From positions 279,719 to 324,953 of the forward strand of contig NZ_JADNRL010000037.1 of assembly GCF_015595025.1 (NCBI RefSeq): a DNA stretch of 45,235 bases, read 5' to 3'. Under the pieces are notes generated by a model. That model was not told the DNA's origin, searched no databases, and was given only the letters and a program-made list of their open reading frames with translations. This DNA is from Halomonas sp. KAO. Its GTDB lineage: Bacteria > Pseudomonadota > Gammaproteobacteria > Pseudomonadales > Halomonadaceae. Position numbers and translations under genes: made by a program. Positions 15,525 to 24,396 of this stretch are shown here, in pieces; positions within the stretch are counted from its first letter, which is position 1, and each line of letters opens with the position of its first letter.

Positions 15525-17171
15525 ATGAACGATCCGAGTGTGACGGACCCGCATCAGGCCGACAGTGACATGCAGACCGACTATGTCATCGGTCAGGATA
15601 ATATCGAGGGGCAGCTGGGCCCGTTTGGCTTCGATGTCCACAATCGTGTCTTTGTCATATCGGCCCTGGTCTCGGTGGCGTTCATCCTGTTGGCTCTGAT
15701 GTTTCCAGACCTGGCGGGGCAGCTGTTCCAGTCCGTCGTCGCCTTCTCCACGGGGAGGCTCGACTGGTACTTCATGATCGTTGTGGACTTCTTCGTTGTG
15801 TTCTGCCTGGCGCTGGTGATCCTGCCCCATGGGTCGGTGCGGCTGGGAGGGCCGGAGGCCCGGCCCGAATATAGCTATCTCTCGTGGTTCTCCATGCTGT
15901 TCGCCGCCGGAATAGGCATCGGCTTGATGTTCTTCGGTGTGCTGGAGCCGGTCTACCATGCCAACGTCTCGCTGCCGCTGGGGGTGACATCGCCCTTCGG
16001 CACCGAGGGCGCACTCGACCCCGCTGCCATCGCCGAAGCCAGCGCCATGGGGCTGGCGGGAACCTACTTCCACTGGGGGCTCCATGGCTGGGCGGTCTAT
16101 GTGGTGATGGCCCTGGCGCTGGGGATCTTCACCTACAACAAGGGGCTTCCCTTCTCCATCCGCTCGGCCTTCTTTCCGCTGCTTGGCGAACGCGTCTGGG
16201 GCTGGTGGGGGCATGCCATCGATATCCTGGCGGTGTTCTCGACCCTCTTCGGATTGGCGACCTCGCTGGGGCTGGGGGCGCAGCAGGCCAATGCGGGCAT
16301 GAACTTCGTCTTTGGTCTCGACGTCAGCACCCAGTTTCAGGTGGTGACCATCATCGTGGTGACCGGGGTGGCCCTGGTCTCGGTATGGCGTGGCCTCGAG
16401 GGCGGTGTGAAGAGGCTCTCCGAGGTCAACATGATGCTGGCGCTGCTGTTCTTCTTCTTCGTGCTGTTCGCCGGACCGACGCTGGTGGCGTTGAACGGCT
16501 TCTGGACAGGTTTGACGACCTATGTCACGGAGTTCATCCCGCTCTCGATGCCCTTCGGTCGTGAGGATGACGCCTTCCGCCAGGCCTGGACCGTCTTCTA
16601 CTGGGCCTGGTGGGTCAGCTGGGCGCCCTTCGTGGGCATGTTCATTGCCCGGGTCTCGCGAGGACGCACGGTGCGCGAGTTCGTGATATGCGTGCTGCTG
16701 ATCCCGAGCCTGTTCATCTTCATCTGGATGGGCGTGTTCGGCGCCACGGCGCTGAATCAGCTCTATGCCGACCCCGCAGGTAGCCTGGTCAAGGACTACG
16801 TGATCGATGCCTACAGCCCCGAGCTGTCACTCTTTGGCATGCTCAACGAGCTGCCGCTGACCAGTGTGATGTCGTCCCTGGCGATCTTCCTGGCGCTGGT
16901 CTTCTTCGTGACCTCCTCCGACTCCGGATCGCTGGTGATCGATACCATCACCGCCGGCGGCAAGATCGATGCACCGCGTACGCAGCGCATGTTCTGGGCC
17001 TCGGTGGAGGGGCTGGTTGCCATCGTGCTGCTGATCGGGGGTGGACTCACGGCGCTTCAGGCGGGGGTGACGGCGACCGCGATTCCCTTCTCCGTGGCGA
17101 TGCTGCTGATGTGCTACACCATTATCAAGGCCCTGAACGGGGAGCTGCGACGGCATCGCCAGGCTTCATAG
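15525..17171 (+). CDS. BCCT-family (betaine/choline/carnitine) transporter
   Basis: A 548-residue inner-membrane transporter with 12 predicted membrane segments. Family marks are GIGIGLMFFGVLEPVYH, the YFHWGLHGWAVY segment, SLGLGAQQANAGMNFVFG, the tryptophan-rich YWAWWVSWAPFVGMFIARVSRGRTVREF (read in order around residues 363-390) and VTSSDSGSLVID. The common 'GLVFWGVAEP' motif reads GLMFFGVLEP here, so one aromatic differs. Long C-terminal osmosensing tails seen in BetP and BetT are absent. The start is MNDPSV with GAGG 9 bases upstream; the longer open frame before it overlaps the divergent EamA gene. Substrate could be glycine betaine, choline, carnitine or another zwitterion. Confidence 0.9.
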   Translation: MNDPSVTDPHQADSDMQTDYVIGQDNIEGQLGPFGFDVHNRVFVISALVSVAFILLALMFPDLAGQLFQSVVAFSTGRLDWYFMIVVDFFVVFCLALVILPHGSVRLGGPEARPEYSYLSWFSMLFAAGIGIGLMFFGVLEPVYHANVSLPLGVTSPFGTEGALDPAAIAEASAMGLAGTYFHWGLHGWAVYVVMALALGIFTYNKGLPFSIRSAFFPLLGERVWGWWGHAIDILAVFSTLFGLATSLGLGAQQANAGMNFVFGLDVSTQFQVVTIIVVTGVALVSVWRGLEGGVKRLSEVNMMLALLFFFFVLFAGPTLVALNGFWTGLTTYVTEFIPLSMPFGREDDAFRQAWTVFYWAWWVSWAPFVGMFIARVSRGRTVREFVICVLLIPSLFIFIWMGVFGATALNQLYADPAGSLVKDYVIDAYSPELSLFGMLNELPLTSVMSSLAIFLALVFFVTSSDSGSLVIDTITAGGKIDAPRTQRMFWASVEGLVAIVLLIGGGLTALQAGVTATAIPFSVAMLLMCYTIIKALNGELRRHRQAS

Positions 17172-17211
17172 ACCTCGCCTCGGAGCGGTAACACGTCGCC
17201 GATAACGTAAT

Positions 17212-17243
17212 CGACAGGGCCCCACCATGGTGGGGCCCTGTCG
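17212..17243. terminator. 32-bp perfect palindrome between convergent genes
   Basis: Sixteen bases read as their exact complement with no spacer, centred on CCATGG, between the BCCT gene stop (17171) and the convergent glcG stop (17262). The stem is GC-rich. Neither side has a T-run, so it may be a hairpin that protects 3' ends or a weak bidirectional terminator. Confidence 0.55.
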
Positions 17244-17261
17244 TCGCTCGGCAAGGGGGGC

Positions 17262-17663
17262 TCAGACGACAGCGGCGACGCCGGCGCGGGCGATCTGCAC
17301 GTCCTGGTCGGGCTTGACGCCGGAGATGCCGACGGTGCCGGCGACCTCACCCTCTACCAGCACCGGCACGCCGCCGGCGAGCAGCGACTGCATGGGGGCG
17401 GTGACGAAGGCGGTGCGGCCACCGTTGATCATCTCCTCGAAGGCCTGGGTCTCGCGCCGACCGATGGCGGCATTGCGGGCCTTCTGGGTGGCCACATCGG
17501 CGCTGAAGGGGGGCGCGCCGTCCATGCGGCGCAGGCCAAGCAGGTGGCCGCCGTCATCGGCGACGGCGATGGTCACGCCCCAGCCGTTGGCTTCGGCCTC
17601 CTTCTGGGCGGCATCGAGGATGGCGTTGACATCGGTCAGGGTCAGGACGGGCTTGGTCTTCAT
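17262..17663 (-). CDS. glcG: GlcG/HbpS family protein
   Basis: A 133-residue protein of the GlcG/HbpS family. It shows the conserved VAVADDGGHLLGLRRMDGAP and KARNAA...FVTAPMQSLLAGGVPVLVEGEVAGTVGISGV pattern seen across the family, and is close to the usual 134 residues. HbpS binds haem; the role of GlcG in glycolate operons is unknown. AGGAG lies 8 bases before the ATG. It follows glcF by 49 bp, and that gap contains three heptamer repeats, so it is likely the last gene of glcDEFG. Confidence 0.9.
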   Translation of the reverse strand: MKTKPVLTLTDVNAILDAAQKEAEANGWGVTIAVADDGGHLLGLRRMDGAPPFSADVATQKARNAAIGRRETQAFEEMINGGRTAFVTAPMQSLLAGGVPVLVEGEVAGTVGISGVKPDQDVQIARAGVAAVV

Positions 17664-17690
17664 GAGTGGTCTCCTGGGTTGATATTGGCT

Positions 17691-17711
17691 TCGAGCTTCG
17701 AGCTTCGAGCT
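17691..17711. repeat. Three tandem TCGAGCT heptamers
   Basis: TCGAGCT occurs three times in perfect tandem in the glcF-glcG gap, ending right at the glcF stop. Related pieces (AGCTCGAGGCTCG, TTGCTCGTAGCT) continue into the last codons of glcF up to about 17750. The array looks like a small expansion element that reached the gene end. Confidence 0.7.
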
Positions 17712-17712
17712 A

Positions 17713-18993
17713 CTAGCCGCTTGCAGCTCGAGGCTCGTTGCTCGTAGCTGGTGTTAATGCCTCATCCACGATTTCGATCCAGTGGCGCACCGTTGTGCGG
17801 TTGGCACCATTGAGATGGGTCTGGCAGCCGATATTGGCCGTCACGATCACCTCGGGGCTGCCGGCCTCCAGATTGTCGAGCTTGTTGTCACGCAGCTGCA
17901 TGGAGAGCTCGGGCTGGGTGATGGAGTAGGTGCCGGCCGAACCGCAGCAGAGATGGGCGTCGGCCACCGGCGTCAGCGTGAAACCGAGCCGGGTCAGCAC
18001 GCCTTCCACGGCCCCCCCCAGCTTCTGGGCGTGCTGCAGGGTGCAGGGACAGTGGAAGGCGAGGCGCCGGGACCGCGCTACCTCGAGGGCATCGAGCTCC
18101 TCGTCCCGCAGCACCTCGACCAGATCCCTGGCAAGCTCACTCACCCGGGCGGCCTTGTCGGCATAGTCGGGGTCGTCGGCCAGGAGCTCGGCATACTCCT
18201 TGACGAAGGCGCCGCAGCCGCTGGCGGTCTGTACGATCGCCTCCACCCCCGCGTCACCTTCCTTTTCGATATGTGGCCACCAGGCATCGATATTGGCTCG
18301 CGCTCGAGCGCGCCCCTCGTCCTGGGCGTTGAGGTGGAAGTCGATGGCGCCGCAGCAGCCGGCTTCACTCACCGGGACGAGGCCGATACCCAGGCGGTCC
18401 AGCACCCGGGCGGTGGCGGCATTGGTGTTGGGTGACAGGCCCGGTTGCACACAGCCCTCGAGAATCAGCATCTGCCGGGCATGGCGCTTGCCAGACGGGC
18501 GCTGGCCCGCATCCACCGGGGCCGGGGGCATCTTCTCCTTCAGGGGGCCTGGTACCAGCGGCCGGAAGGTGAGACCCAGCTTGAACAGGGCCTGAAAGCG
18601 TTTCGGGTCGACCAGGGCCTTGCGCAGGCCATAGCGCAGTGCCCGCTCCGACGCCTTGCGAGGGACCCGGCGCTCGATCTCGGCGCGGCCGATATCGAGC
18701 AGCTTGTGATACTCGACCCCGGAGGGGCAGGTGGTCTCGCAGTTGCGACAGGTCAGGCAGCGGTCGAGATGAAGGCGAGTCTGTTCGGTGACCTTGTCAC
18801 TTTCCTCTGGCGCCTCGAGCATCTCCTTGATCAGGTAGATGCGTCCACGGGGCCCGTCGCGCTCATCCCCCAGCAGCTGGTAGGTAGGGCAGGTGGCGTT
18901 GCAGAAGCCACAGTGAACACAGCTGCGCAGCACGCGGTCGGCCTCGCGGATATGCGGTTTCTGGAGGTCTTCGGCGGTGAAATGCGTCTGCAT
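17713..18993 (-). CDS. glcF: Glycolate oxidase iron-sulfur subunit GlcF
   Basis: A 426-residue electron-transfer subunit of glycolate oxidase. Two [4Fe-4S] motifs are present: C25, C28, C31, C35 (CVHCGFCNATCP) and C79, C82, C85, C89 (CLTCRNCETTCP). Two CCG domains follow, seen as EAGCCGAIDFH and HLCCGSAGTYS. With GlcD and GlcE it oxidises glycolate to glyoxylate and passes electrons to the quinone pool at the membrane. The C-terminal tail (ATSNEPRAASG) is encoded by repeat-like sequence and is probably not functional. GGAGAG lies 9 bases before the ATG, 22 bp after the glcE stop. Confidence 0.95.
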   Translation of the reverse strand: MQTHFTAEDLQKPHIREADRVLRSCVHCGFCNATCPTYQLLGDERDGPRGRIYLIKEMLEAPEESDKVTEQTRLHLDRCLTCRNCETTCPSGVEYHKLLDIGRAEIERRVPRKASERALRYGLRKALVDPKRFQALFKLGLTFRPLVPGPLKEKMPPAPVDAGQRPSGKRHARQMLILEGCVQPGLSPNTNAATARVLDRLGIGLVPVSEAGCCGAIDFHLNAQDEGRARARANIDAWWPHIEKEGDAGVEAIVQTASGCGAFVKEYAELLADDPDYADKAARVSELARDLVEVLRDEELDALEVARSRRLAFHCPCTLQHAQKLGGAVEGVLTRLGFTLTPVADAHLCCGSAGTYSITQPELSMQLRDNKLDNLEAGSPEVIVTANIGCQTHLNGANRTTVRHWIEIVDEALTPATSNEPRAASG

Positions 18994-19015
18994 GTTTGAC
19001 GTCTCTCCGTGTATC

Positions 19016-20134
19016 TCAGAATGCCGCGTAGAGCCGGCCCGGGTTGAAGATCCCCTGGGGGTCCAGCTGCGTCTTCAGATTGCGGTGATATTTCTCGACC
19101 ACCGGGGCGAGGGGCGTGAAGGGGGCATCCTGGGGGGCGCCGCCCGGGCCACCCCAGCGGGTGGCATGGCCACCGGCCTGGCTGGCGATCGCGCGCATCG
19201 CTTCGGGGCTGGCATCGCTGCGCACCCAGCGCTGGGTGCCGGCCCAGTCGTAGAGCACATCGCTCTCGCGTGACACGCCCGGCAGCTCGAGCGCCGGGGT
19301 GTGGTGTGGCAGCGAGAGTCGCCAGATCGGGAGCGCACTCTCGGCGCCGAAGAACGCCAGCCGCTGTTCCCGCAGGGCCTTCCAGAAGCCATCGAGGAGT
19401 TCGTCCCCCCCCAGGCGCCTTGCGGTGGCTTCCACCGAGCTGGGGCCCCCTTCGAGGCGCAGGTGCAGGGCGCCTTCAAGCCAGGCGGCGGCGGTAATCG
19501 GCAAGGGTTCCCGTCCCCACTCGGCGAGCTTCTCCAGGGCTTCCTGCTGCGGCATCTCCAGGTGCAGGCTGCGGGTGGCCGCCGGCAGCGGCAGCACCTT
19601 CATGGAGACCTCGGTGATCAGCCCCAGGGTGCCCTGGGCGCCTACCATCAGGCGCGAGAGGTCGTAGCCGGCGACATTCTTCATCACCTGCCCGCCGAAG
19701 CGCTGTTCACTGCCCTGGCGGGTGATGATGCGGGTGCCCAGCACGAAGTCGCGCACGCTGCCCGCCCAGGGGCGGCGCGGGCCGGAGAGGCCGGTGGCGA
19801 TCATGCCGCCGACGGTGGCCTCCTCGCCGAAGTGGGGGGGCTCGCAGGGCAGCATCTGGCCGTTGGCCGCCAGCACGCTTTCCAGCTCGCGCAGCGGGGT
19901 GCCGGTGCGTACCGAGACGATCAGCTCCACCGGGTCGTACTCGGTGATGCCGCGGTGCTCGCGGGTGGACAGGGCTTCTCCTTCCACTTCACGCCCGTAG
20001 AAGGCCTTGGTGTCGCCGCCGACGATGCGTAGCGGTGAGCCCTCCGCCTCGGCACGGCGAATGCGTTCGGCCAACGCCTCGCTGGCATCGTGGTTGATAA
20101 TGTCGCGGCTCGGGGTGTCGTTCATGGTCACCAT
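19016..20134 (-). CDS. glcE: Glycolate oxidase FAD-binding subunit GlcE
   Basis: A 372-residue FAD_binding_4 protein, near the usual 350. The FAD region includes LRIVGGDTKAFYG, LPCEPPHFGEEATVGGMIATGLSGPRRP (in order) and the GQVMKNVAGYDLSRLMVGAQGTLG segment characteristic of GlcE. It is the second flavin subunit of glycolate oxidase. Two starts are possible, 20134 and 20125; the first leaves 12 bp after the glcD stop and has GAGAG further upstream. Order glcD-glcE-glcF-glcG with short gaps indicates one transcript. Confidence 0.95.
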   Translation of the reverse strand: MVTMNDTPSRDIINHDASEALAERIRRAEAEGSPLRIVGGDTKAFYGREVEGEALSTREHRGITEYDPVELIVSVRTGTPLRELESVLAANGQMLPCEPPHFGEEATVGGMIATGLSGPRRPWAGSVRDFVLGTRIITRQGSEQRFGGQVMKNVAGYDLSRLMVGAQGTLGLITEVSMKVLPLPAATRSLHLEMPQQEALEKLAEWGREPLPITAAAWLEGALHLRLEGGPSSVEATARRLGGDELLDGFWKALREQRLAFFGAESALPIWRLSLPHHTPALELPGVSRESDVLYDWAGTQRWVRSDASPEAMRAIASQAGGHATRWGGPGGAPQDAPFTPLAPVVEKYHRNLKTQLDPQGIFNPGRLYAAF

Positions 20135-20146
20135 GTCTTGTGTCTC

Positions 20147-21652
20147 TCAGCCGTGGCTCTTCGGGGCCTGGGTCGGGGCGGGAGCATCGCCGGCGCTCTT
20201 GGTCAGGCGGAACTCGGAGCAGCGGGCCGGCGTGGGGATGTTCTTGCCCGGGTTGAGCAGCTCTCTGGGATCGAAGGCCGCCTTGGCGGCGCGGAAGGTG
20301 GCCAGTTCGCAGGGAGTGAACTGTACGCACATCTGATGAATCTTCTCGCGGCCCACGCCATGCTCGCCGGTGATGGTGCCACCCACCTCGACGCAGAGCT
20401 CGAGGATGCGGCTGCCGAGCGCCTCGGCCCGCTCGAATTCGCCGGGCTGGTTGGCATCGAACAGGATCAGCGGGTGCATGTTGCCGTCGCCGGCGTGGAA
20501 GACGTTGGCCACACGCAGGCCATACTCCTCGCCGAGATCGCCGATGCCCTTGAGCACGCGGGCCAGCTCGCGACGAGGAATGGTGCCATCCATGCAGTAG
20601 TAATCAGGCGACATGCGTCCCACGGCGGGAAAGGCGTTCTTGCGGCCGGCCCAGAACAGCGCGCGCTCGGCTTCATCACGGGCCTGCTGGATACCGGTCG
20701 CGCCGGCTTTCTCCAGCACGCGGCGCACGGTCTGACAGTCGTCGTCCACGTCCGCCTCGACACCGTCCAGTTCACACAGCAGGATCGCCTCGGCCTCCAC
20801 CGGGTAGCCGGCGCCGATGAAGTCCTCGGCGGCGCGGATCGCCAGGTTGTCCATCATCTCCAGCCCCCCGGGAATGATGCCCGCGGCGATGATGGCACCC
20901 ACGGCATCGCCGGCCTTCTCGATGTCGTCGAAGCTGGCCATCAGGACCTTGGCGCTCTCGGGCTTGGGCAGCAGCTTGACGGTGATTTCGGTGACCACGC
21001 CGAGCATGCCCTCGGAGCCGTTGAACAGGGCCAGCAGATCGAAGCCGGGAGCATCCAGGGCGTCGGCGCCCAGGGTCATGGGCTCGCCCTCGATGGTCAG
21101 CACCTCGACCTTGATCACGTTGTGCACGGTGAGGCCGTACTTGAGGCAGTGCACGCCGCCGGCATTCTCGGCCACGTTGCCGCCGATGGAGCAGGCGATC
21201 TGGGAGGAGGGGTCCGGGGCGTAATAGAGCCCGTAGGGGGCTGCCGCCTCGGAGATCGCCAGGTTGCGTACCCCGGGCTGCACCCGCGCGGTGCGCGCAT
21301 CGGGGTCGATCTCGAGGATACGACTGAAGCGTGACATCACCAGCAGCACCCCGTGCGCAAGCGGCAGGGCGCCGCCCGACAGGCCGGTGCCGGCACCGCG
21401 GGTCACCACCGGTACGCCCAGGGCGTGGCAGCGCTTGAGCAGGGTCTCGACCTGGGTGAGTGTCTCGGGCAGCGCCACCAGCATGGGCAGGGCGCGATAG
21501 GCGGAAAGGCCGTCGCACTCGAAGGGGCGCAGGTCCTCCTCGCGATGCAGCAGGGCCATGTCGGGCAGTGCCTGGCGGAGGTCGGCCAGAACCTCGGCCT
21601 GGTCAAGAAGGGGTGGCTCGCCATCGAGCCGAGCGTCGTACTGTGTATTCAT
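20147..21652 (-). CDS. glcD: Glycolate oxidase subunit GlcD
   Basis: A 501-residue FAD-linked oxidase, the catalytic subunit of glycolate oxidase. FAD-binding marks are VVTRGAGTGLSGGALPLAHG and QIACSIGGNVAENAGGVHCLKYG, seen in order; the C-terminal FAD-oxidase domain has NVFHAGDGNMHPLILFD and GEHGVGREKIHQM. It oxidises glycolate (and often D-lactate) to glyoxylate. It is the first gene of the operon. The ribosome binding site GGGGA is the 5' arm of a GGGGAAACCCC hairpin that ends one base before the ATG. A FadR-type operator lies about 140 bp upstream, shared with the divergent regulator. Confidence 0.95.
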   Translation of the reverse strand: MNTQYDARLDGEPPLLDQAEVLADLRQALPDMALLHREEDLRPFECDGLSAYRALPMLVALPETLTQVETLLKRCHALGVPVVTRGAGTGLSGGALPLAHGVLLVMSRFSRILEIDPDARTARVQPGVRNLAISEAAAPYGLYYAPDPSSQIACSIGGNVAENAGGVHCLKYGLTVHNVIKVEVLTIEGEPMTLGADALDAPGFDLLALFNGSEGMLGVVTEITVKLLPKPESAKVLMASFDDIEKAGDAVGAIIAAGIIPGGLEMMDNLAIRAAEDFIGAGYPVEAEAILLCELDGVEADVDDDCQTVRRVLEKAGATGIQQARDEAERALFWAGRKNAFPAVGRMSPDYYCMDGTIPRRELARVLKGIGDLGEEYGLRVANVFHAGDGNMHPLILFDANQPGEFERAEALGSRILELCVEVGGTITGEHGVGREKIHQMCVQFTPCELATFRAAKAAFDPRELLNPGKNIPTPARCSEFRLTKSAGDAPAPTQAPKSHG

Positions 21653-21653
21653 C

Positions 21654-21664
21654 GGGGTTTCCCC
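21654..21664 (-). promoter_or_regulatory. GGGGAAACCCC hairpin over the glcD ribosome binding site
   Basis: On the minus strand a four-base-pair GC stem with an AAA loop occupies 21664-21654, followed by G and the glcD ATG. Its 5' arm is the only good Shine-Dalgarno candidate (GGGGA, 7 bases from the ATG). If it folds, translation initiation would be damped. Confidence 0.45.
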
Positions 21665-21787
21665 ATACGTATCGTCAAGGTGGAAGGTCCGGGATGGCGG
21701 CTCGTGGGTGCGTGGCGTGCCCTGCGGCGTGCTTCACCACTCTCCTATCCTGGCAGCGCTGGCGCTGCTGTCCAGCTTGTGGTGCAC

Positions 21788-21810
21788 TGGTCAGACCAGA
21801 TTTTGGTCTG
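21788..21810. promoter_or_regulatory. GlcC-type operator between glcD and glcC
   Basis: TGGT-CAG-ACCA (21788-21798) matches the TNGT-N3-ACNA box bound by FadR-subfamily GntR regulators. It overlaps a larger inverted repeat, CAGACCA-N5-TGGTCTG (21792-21810), ending just before the regulator's ribosome binding site. It could serve both divergent genes. A near-identical box lies before the LctP-type permease at 24506-24518. Confidence 0.7.
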
Positions 21811-21826
21811 ATCGGAGGAGGCCAAG

Positions 21827-22603
21827 GTGTTGACTCATGAGGAATCACTCGGCGGACAGCGCACCCCGGAAGGGGTGGCCGCGCGCCTCGAGCGGCTGAT
21901 CCTGGACGGTATCTTCCGTACCGGCCAGCTGCTGCCCTCGGAGCGGCGGCTGTGCGAGCGGCTGGGCGTGTCCCGCGCCTCGCTGCGCGAGGGGATGCGC
22001 ATCCTGCGCAGCAAGGGCATCATCGAGACCCGTCACGGCCGTGGCTCCACGGTGGCCGCGCTGCTTCCGGCGCGCGAGCAGAGCCCGTTGATGCACCTGT
22101 TTCGCGACCACCCGCGGACCCTGTTCGACCTGCTCGAGGTGCGAGCCCTGCTCGAGGGGGAATCGGCGCAGCTGGCCGCCAGTCGCGGCAATCCGGCAGA
22201 CAGGGTGCTGATCACCCGGCGCTATCGGGAGATGGCCGACTATGTGGCGAGCGCCGACCCCATCGATGTGGAGCGTCTGGCGAGGCTCGACCACGCCTTC
22301 CATCTGGCGATCTCCCAGGCCTCCCATAACCCGGTGCTGGTACACACCCTGCAGAACCTGACCGAGCTGCTGCTCAGTTCGGTCTTCGCCTCGGTGAAGA
22401 ATCTCTATCATCGTCCGCAACCCCGCGAGATGATCAACCGCCAGCATGCGCGCCTGCATGATGCCGTGGTCAAGGGCAAGCCGCAGCTGGCCCGTCGTGT
22501 GGCACTGGAGCACCTGAACAGCATCGGCGAGGCCCTGCGCGAGATCGAGGCCGAGGACGAGCGCCTGGAGCGATCGACGATGCGGCTGGAGGGGTGGGAG
22601 TAA
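21827..22603 (+). CDS. glcC: GntR/FadR-family regulator (GlcC type)
   Basis: A 258-residue regulator. The N-terminal winged helix-turn-helix (about residues 13-75) shows LLPSERRLCERLGVSRASLREGMRILRSKGIIETRHGRG in order; the C-terminal FCD effector domain spans about 95-235, with DLLEVRALLEGE and DHAFHLAISQASHNP carrying the usual metal-ligand histidine. GlcC of E. coli activates glcDEFGBA in response to glycolate. Position, divergent from glcD with a FadR-type box in between, supports the same job; LldR/PdhR-type function cannot be excluded. The start is GTG, with GGAGGAGG upstream and no ATG available nearby. Confidence 0.88.
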   Translation: MLTHEESLGGQRTPEGVAARLERLILDGIFRTGQLLPSERRLCERLGVSRASLREGMRILRSKGIIETRHGRGSTVAALLPAREQSPLMHLFRDHPRTLFDLLEVRALLEGESAQLAASRGNPADRVLITRRYREMADYVASADPIDVERLARLDHAFHLAISQASHNPVLVHTLQNLTELLLSSVFASVKNLYHRPQPREMINRQHARLHDAVVKGKPQLARRVALEHLNSIGEALREIEAEDERLERSTMRLEGWE

Positions 22604-22646
22604 CCCCTTCGCCTGTCGTCACCGCAGCTCGGCCAGTGCCTCAAGA

Positions 22647-22681
22647 CGCCAGCGCCCCCGGCAGTGCCGAGGGCGCTGGCG
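22647..22681. terminator. Hairpin between glcC and the permease gene
   Basis: CGCCAGCGCCC (22647-22657) pairs exactly with GGGCGCTGGCG (22671-22681), 11 bp with a 13-base loop, between the convergent glcC stop (22603) and permease stop (22696). There is no T-run, so termination is plausible but not shown. Confidence 0.6.
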
Positions 22682-22695
22682 CGCATGAGGCTCGA

Positions 22696-24396
22696 TCAGC
22701 CGAGGCCGAGCAGGGGATCGCCGATGCCCAGCACATAGAAGGCGAGCAGCGCGATGATCCCGGTGGCGACGAGGTAGTAGATCGTCGGCAGGATCGTCTT
22801 GCGGATGGTCTCGCCCTCGCGGCCGAGCAGGCCCACCGTGGCCGAGGCGGCGACCACGTTGTGAATCGCGATCATGTTGCCCGCGGCGGCACCCACGGCC
22901 TGCAGGGCCACCATGAAGGCGGTGGAGAGGCCGAGCTGCTGGGCGACATTGAACTGGAAGTCGGCCAGCATCAGGTTGGAGACCGTGTTGGAGCCGGCGA
23001 TAAAGGCCCCCAGCGCGCCCACGGCAGGGGCGAAGAAGGGGTAGATATCGCCCACGCTGTTGGCCACCAGCTGGGCCATGGCGACCGGCATGGAGACCAG
23101 ATCGGCGGCATTGACTCCCGAGTTGATCAGGATCCGTACCATGGGAATGGTGAAGATCAGTACGAAGCCGGCGCCGAGGATGGTCCGGGTGGACTCGCCG
23201 AAGGCCGCCTTGATCTCGCCCATGCGCATGCGGTGGAGCAGGGCGGTGAGCAGCACCACCATCAGCAGGATGCCACCCGGCAGGTAGAGGGGCTGGATGG
23301 CGCCGGAGACTCCCGCCTCGCCGAGGATATTGCTCCAGCCGAAGGAGAACGACGTCAGCGCACTCTTGAAGGGTTCGATGGTGCGCGAGGCGACCAGGAT
23401 CACAGCCAGCAGCACATAGGGTACCCAGCCCATCAGGGTGGAGACCGGTGCCTTGCCGGTGACGTCATCCAGCTTGATCTCGAGCTTGCCGATCCAGTGG
23501 TCGGGCCAGGCGTTGCTCTCCGGAAAGTCCCAGGTGTCGCTGGGGATCAGGAAGCCGCGGCGAGCGGCCGGCACGACGATGGCCAGGCCGACCATGGCAC
23601 CGATCATCGACGGGAACTCCGGCCCCAGCAGCACGCCGGCCAGCATGTAGGGCACCACGAAGCTGATCCCGGCGAAGATAGCGAAGGGGGCGATGGAGAG
23701 TCCCTCCCTCCAGGAGCGGTTGGCACCGAAGAAGCGCACCATGACAACCACCATGATCAAGGGCATCAGGATGCCGACGATGCCGTGGGTCACCGCGACC
23801 TCACCGGCGATCAGATGGAAGTACTCCATCCAGCTGGCCCCACCGGCCTCGAGGGTCTCGGTAATGCCGGTGCGGTCCAGGCCACCGGAGACGCCCACCA
23901 CGATGGGGGTGCCGACGGCACCGAAGGAGACCGGGGTGGACTGGATCATCATTCCCACCACCACGGCGGCCAGCGCCGGGAAACCGAGTGCCACCATCAG
24001 CGGGGCCGCGACGGCGGCGGGGGTGCCGAAGCCGGAGGCGCCCTCGATAAAGCAGCCGAACAGCCAGGCGACGATGATTGCCTGGACGCGGCGATCGGGG
24101 CTGATGCCGGAGAAACCGTTGCGGATGGCCTTGATGCCGCCCGAATGCTTCAGGGTGTTGAGCAGCAGGATGGCACCGAAGATGATCCACAGGATCGATA
24201 CCGTGAGCATCAGGCCCTGGAGGGTAGAGGCCATGACGCGGGTGGCGGTCATCTCCCAGGCAAACAGGGCGATGATGGCGGTGACCACGAAGACGATCGG
24301 CATGGCGGTCCTGGCCGCCATGCGCAGACCGATGAGCAGCACGCCGGCAAGCACCAGGGGCGCGAAGGCCAGCAGTGCGAGAAGGGTGTCATTCAT
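22696..24396 (-). CDS. LctP-family permease (L-lactate/glycolate permease)
   Basis: A 566-residue inner-membrane protein of the lactate permease family (LctP/LldP/GlcA), with 12 or more membrane segments. Family marks include [42 protein letters not shown] (in order), the [15 protein letters not shown] motif and [22 protein letters not shown] near the end. Members take up L-lactate, D-lactate and glycolate with protons. The start is [13 protein letters not shown] at 24396; GAGG lies 10 bases upstream, and an earlier ATG adds only 13 codons without a site. A TTGGT-ATG-ACCAA box lies about 110 bp upstream and matches the one at glcD/glcC, so glycolate uptake is the favoured role. Confidence 0.92.
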   Translation of the reverse strand: MNDTLLALLAFAPLVLAGVLLIGLRMAARTAMPIVFVVTAIIALFAWEMTATRVMASTLQGLMLTVSILWIIFGAILLLNTLKHSGGIKAIRNGFSGISPDRRVQAIIVAWLFGCFIEGASGFGTPAAVAAPLMVALGFPALAAVVVGMMIQSTPVSFGAVGTPIVVGVSGGLDRTGITETLEAGGASWMEYFHLIAGEVAVTHGIVGILMPLIMVVVMVRFFGANRSWREGLSIAPFAIFAGISFVVPYMLAGVLLGPEFPSMIGAMVGLAIVVPAARRGFLIPSDTWDFPESNAWPDHWIGKLEIKLDDVTGKAPVSTLMGWVPYVLLAVILVASRTIEPFKSALTSFSFGWSNILGEAGVSGAIQPLYLPGGILLMVVLLTALLHRMRMGEIKAAFGESTRTILGAGFVLIFTIPMVRILINSGVNAADLVSMPVAMAQLVANSVGDIYPFFAPAVGALGAFIAGSNTVSNLMLADFQFNVAQQLGLSTAFMVALQAVGAAAGNMIAIHNVVAASATVGLLGREGETIRKTILPTIYYLVATGIIALLAFYVLGIGDPLLGLG

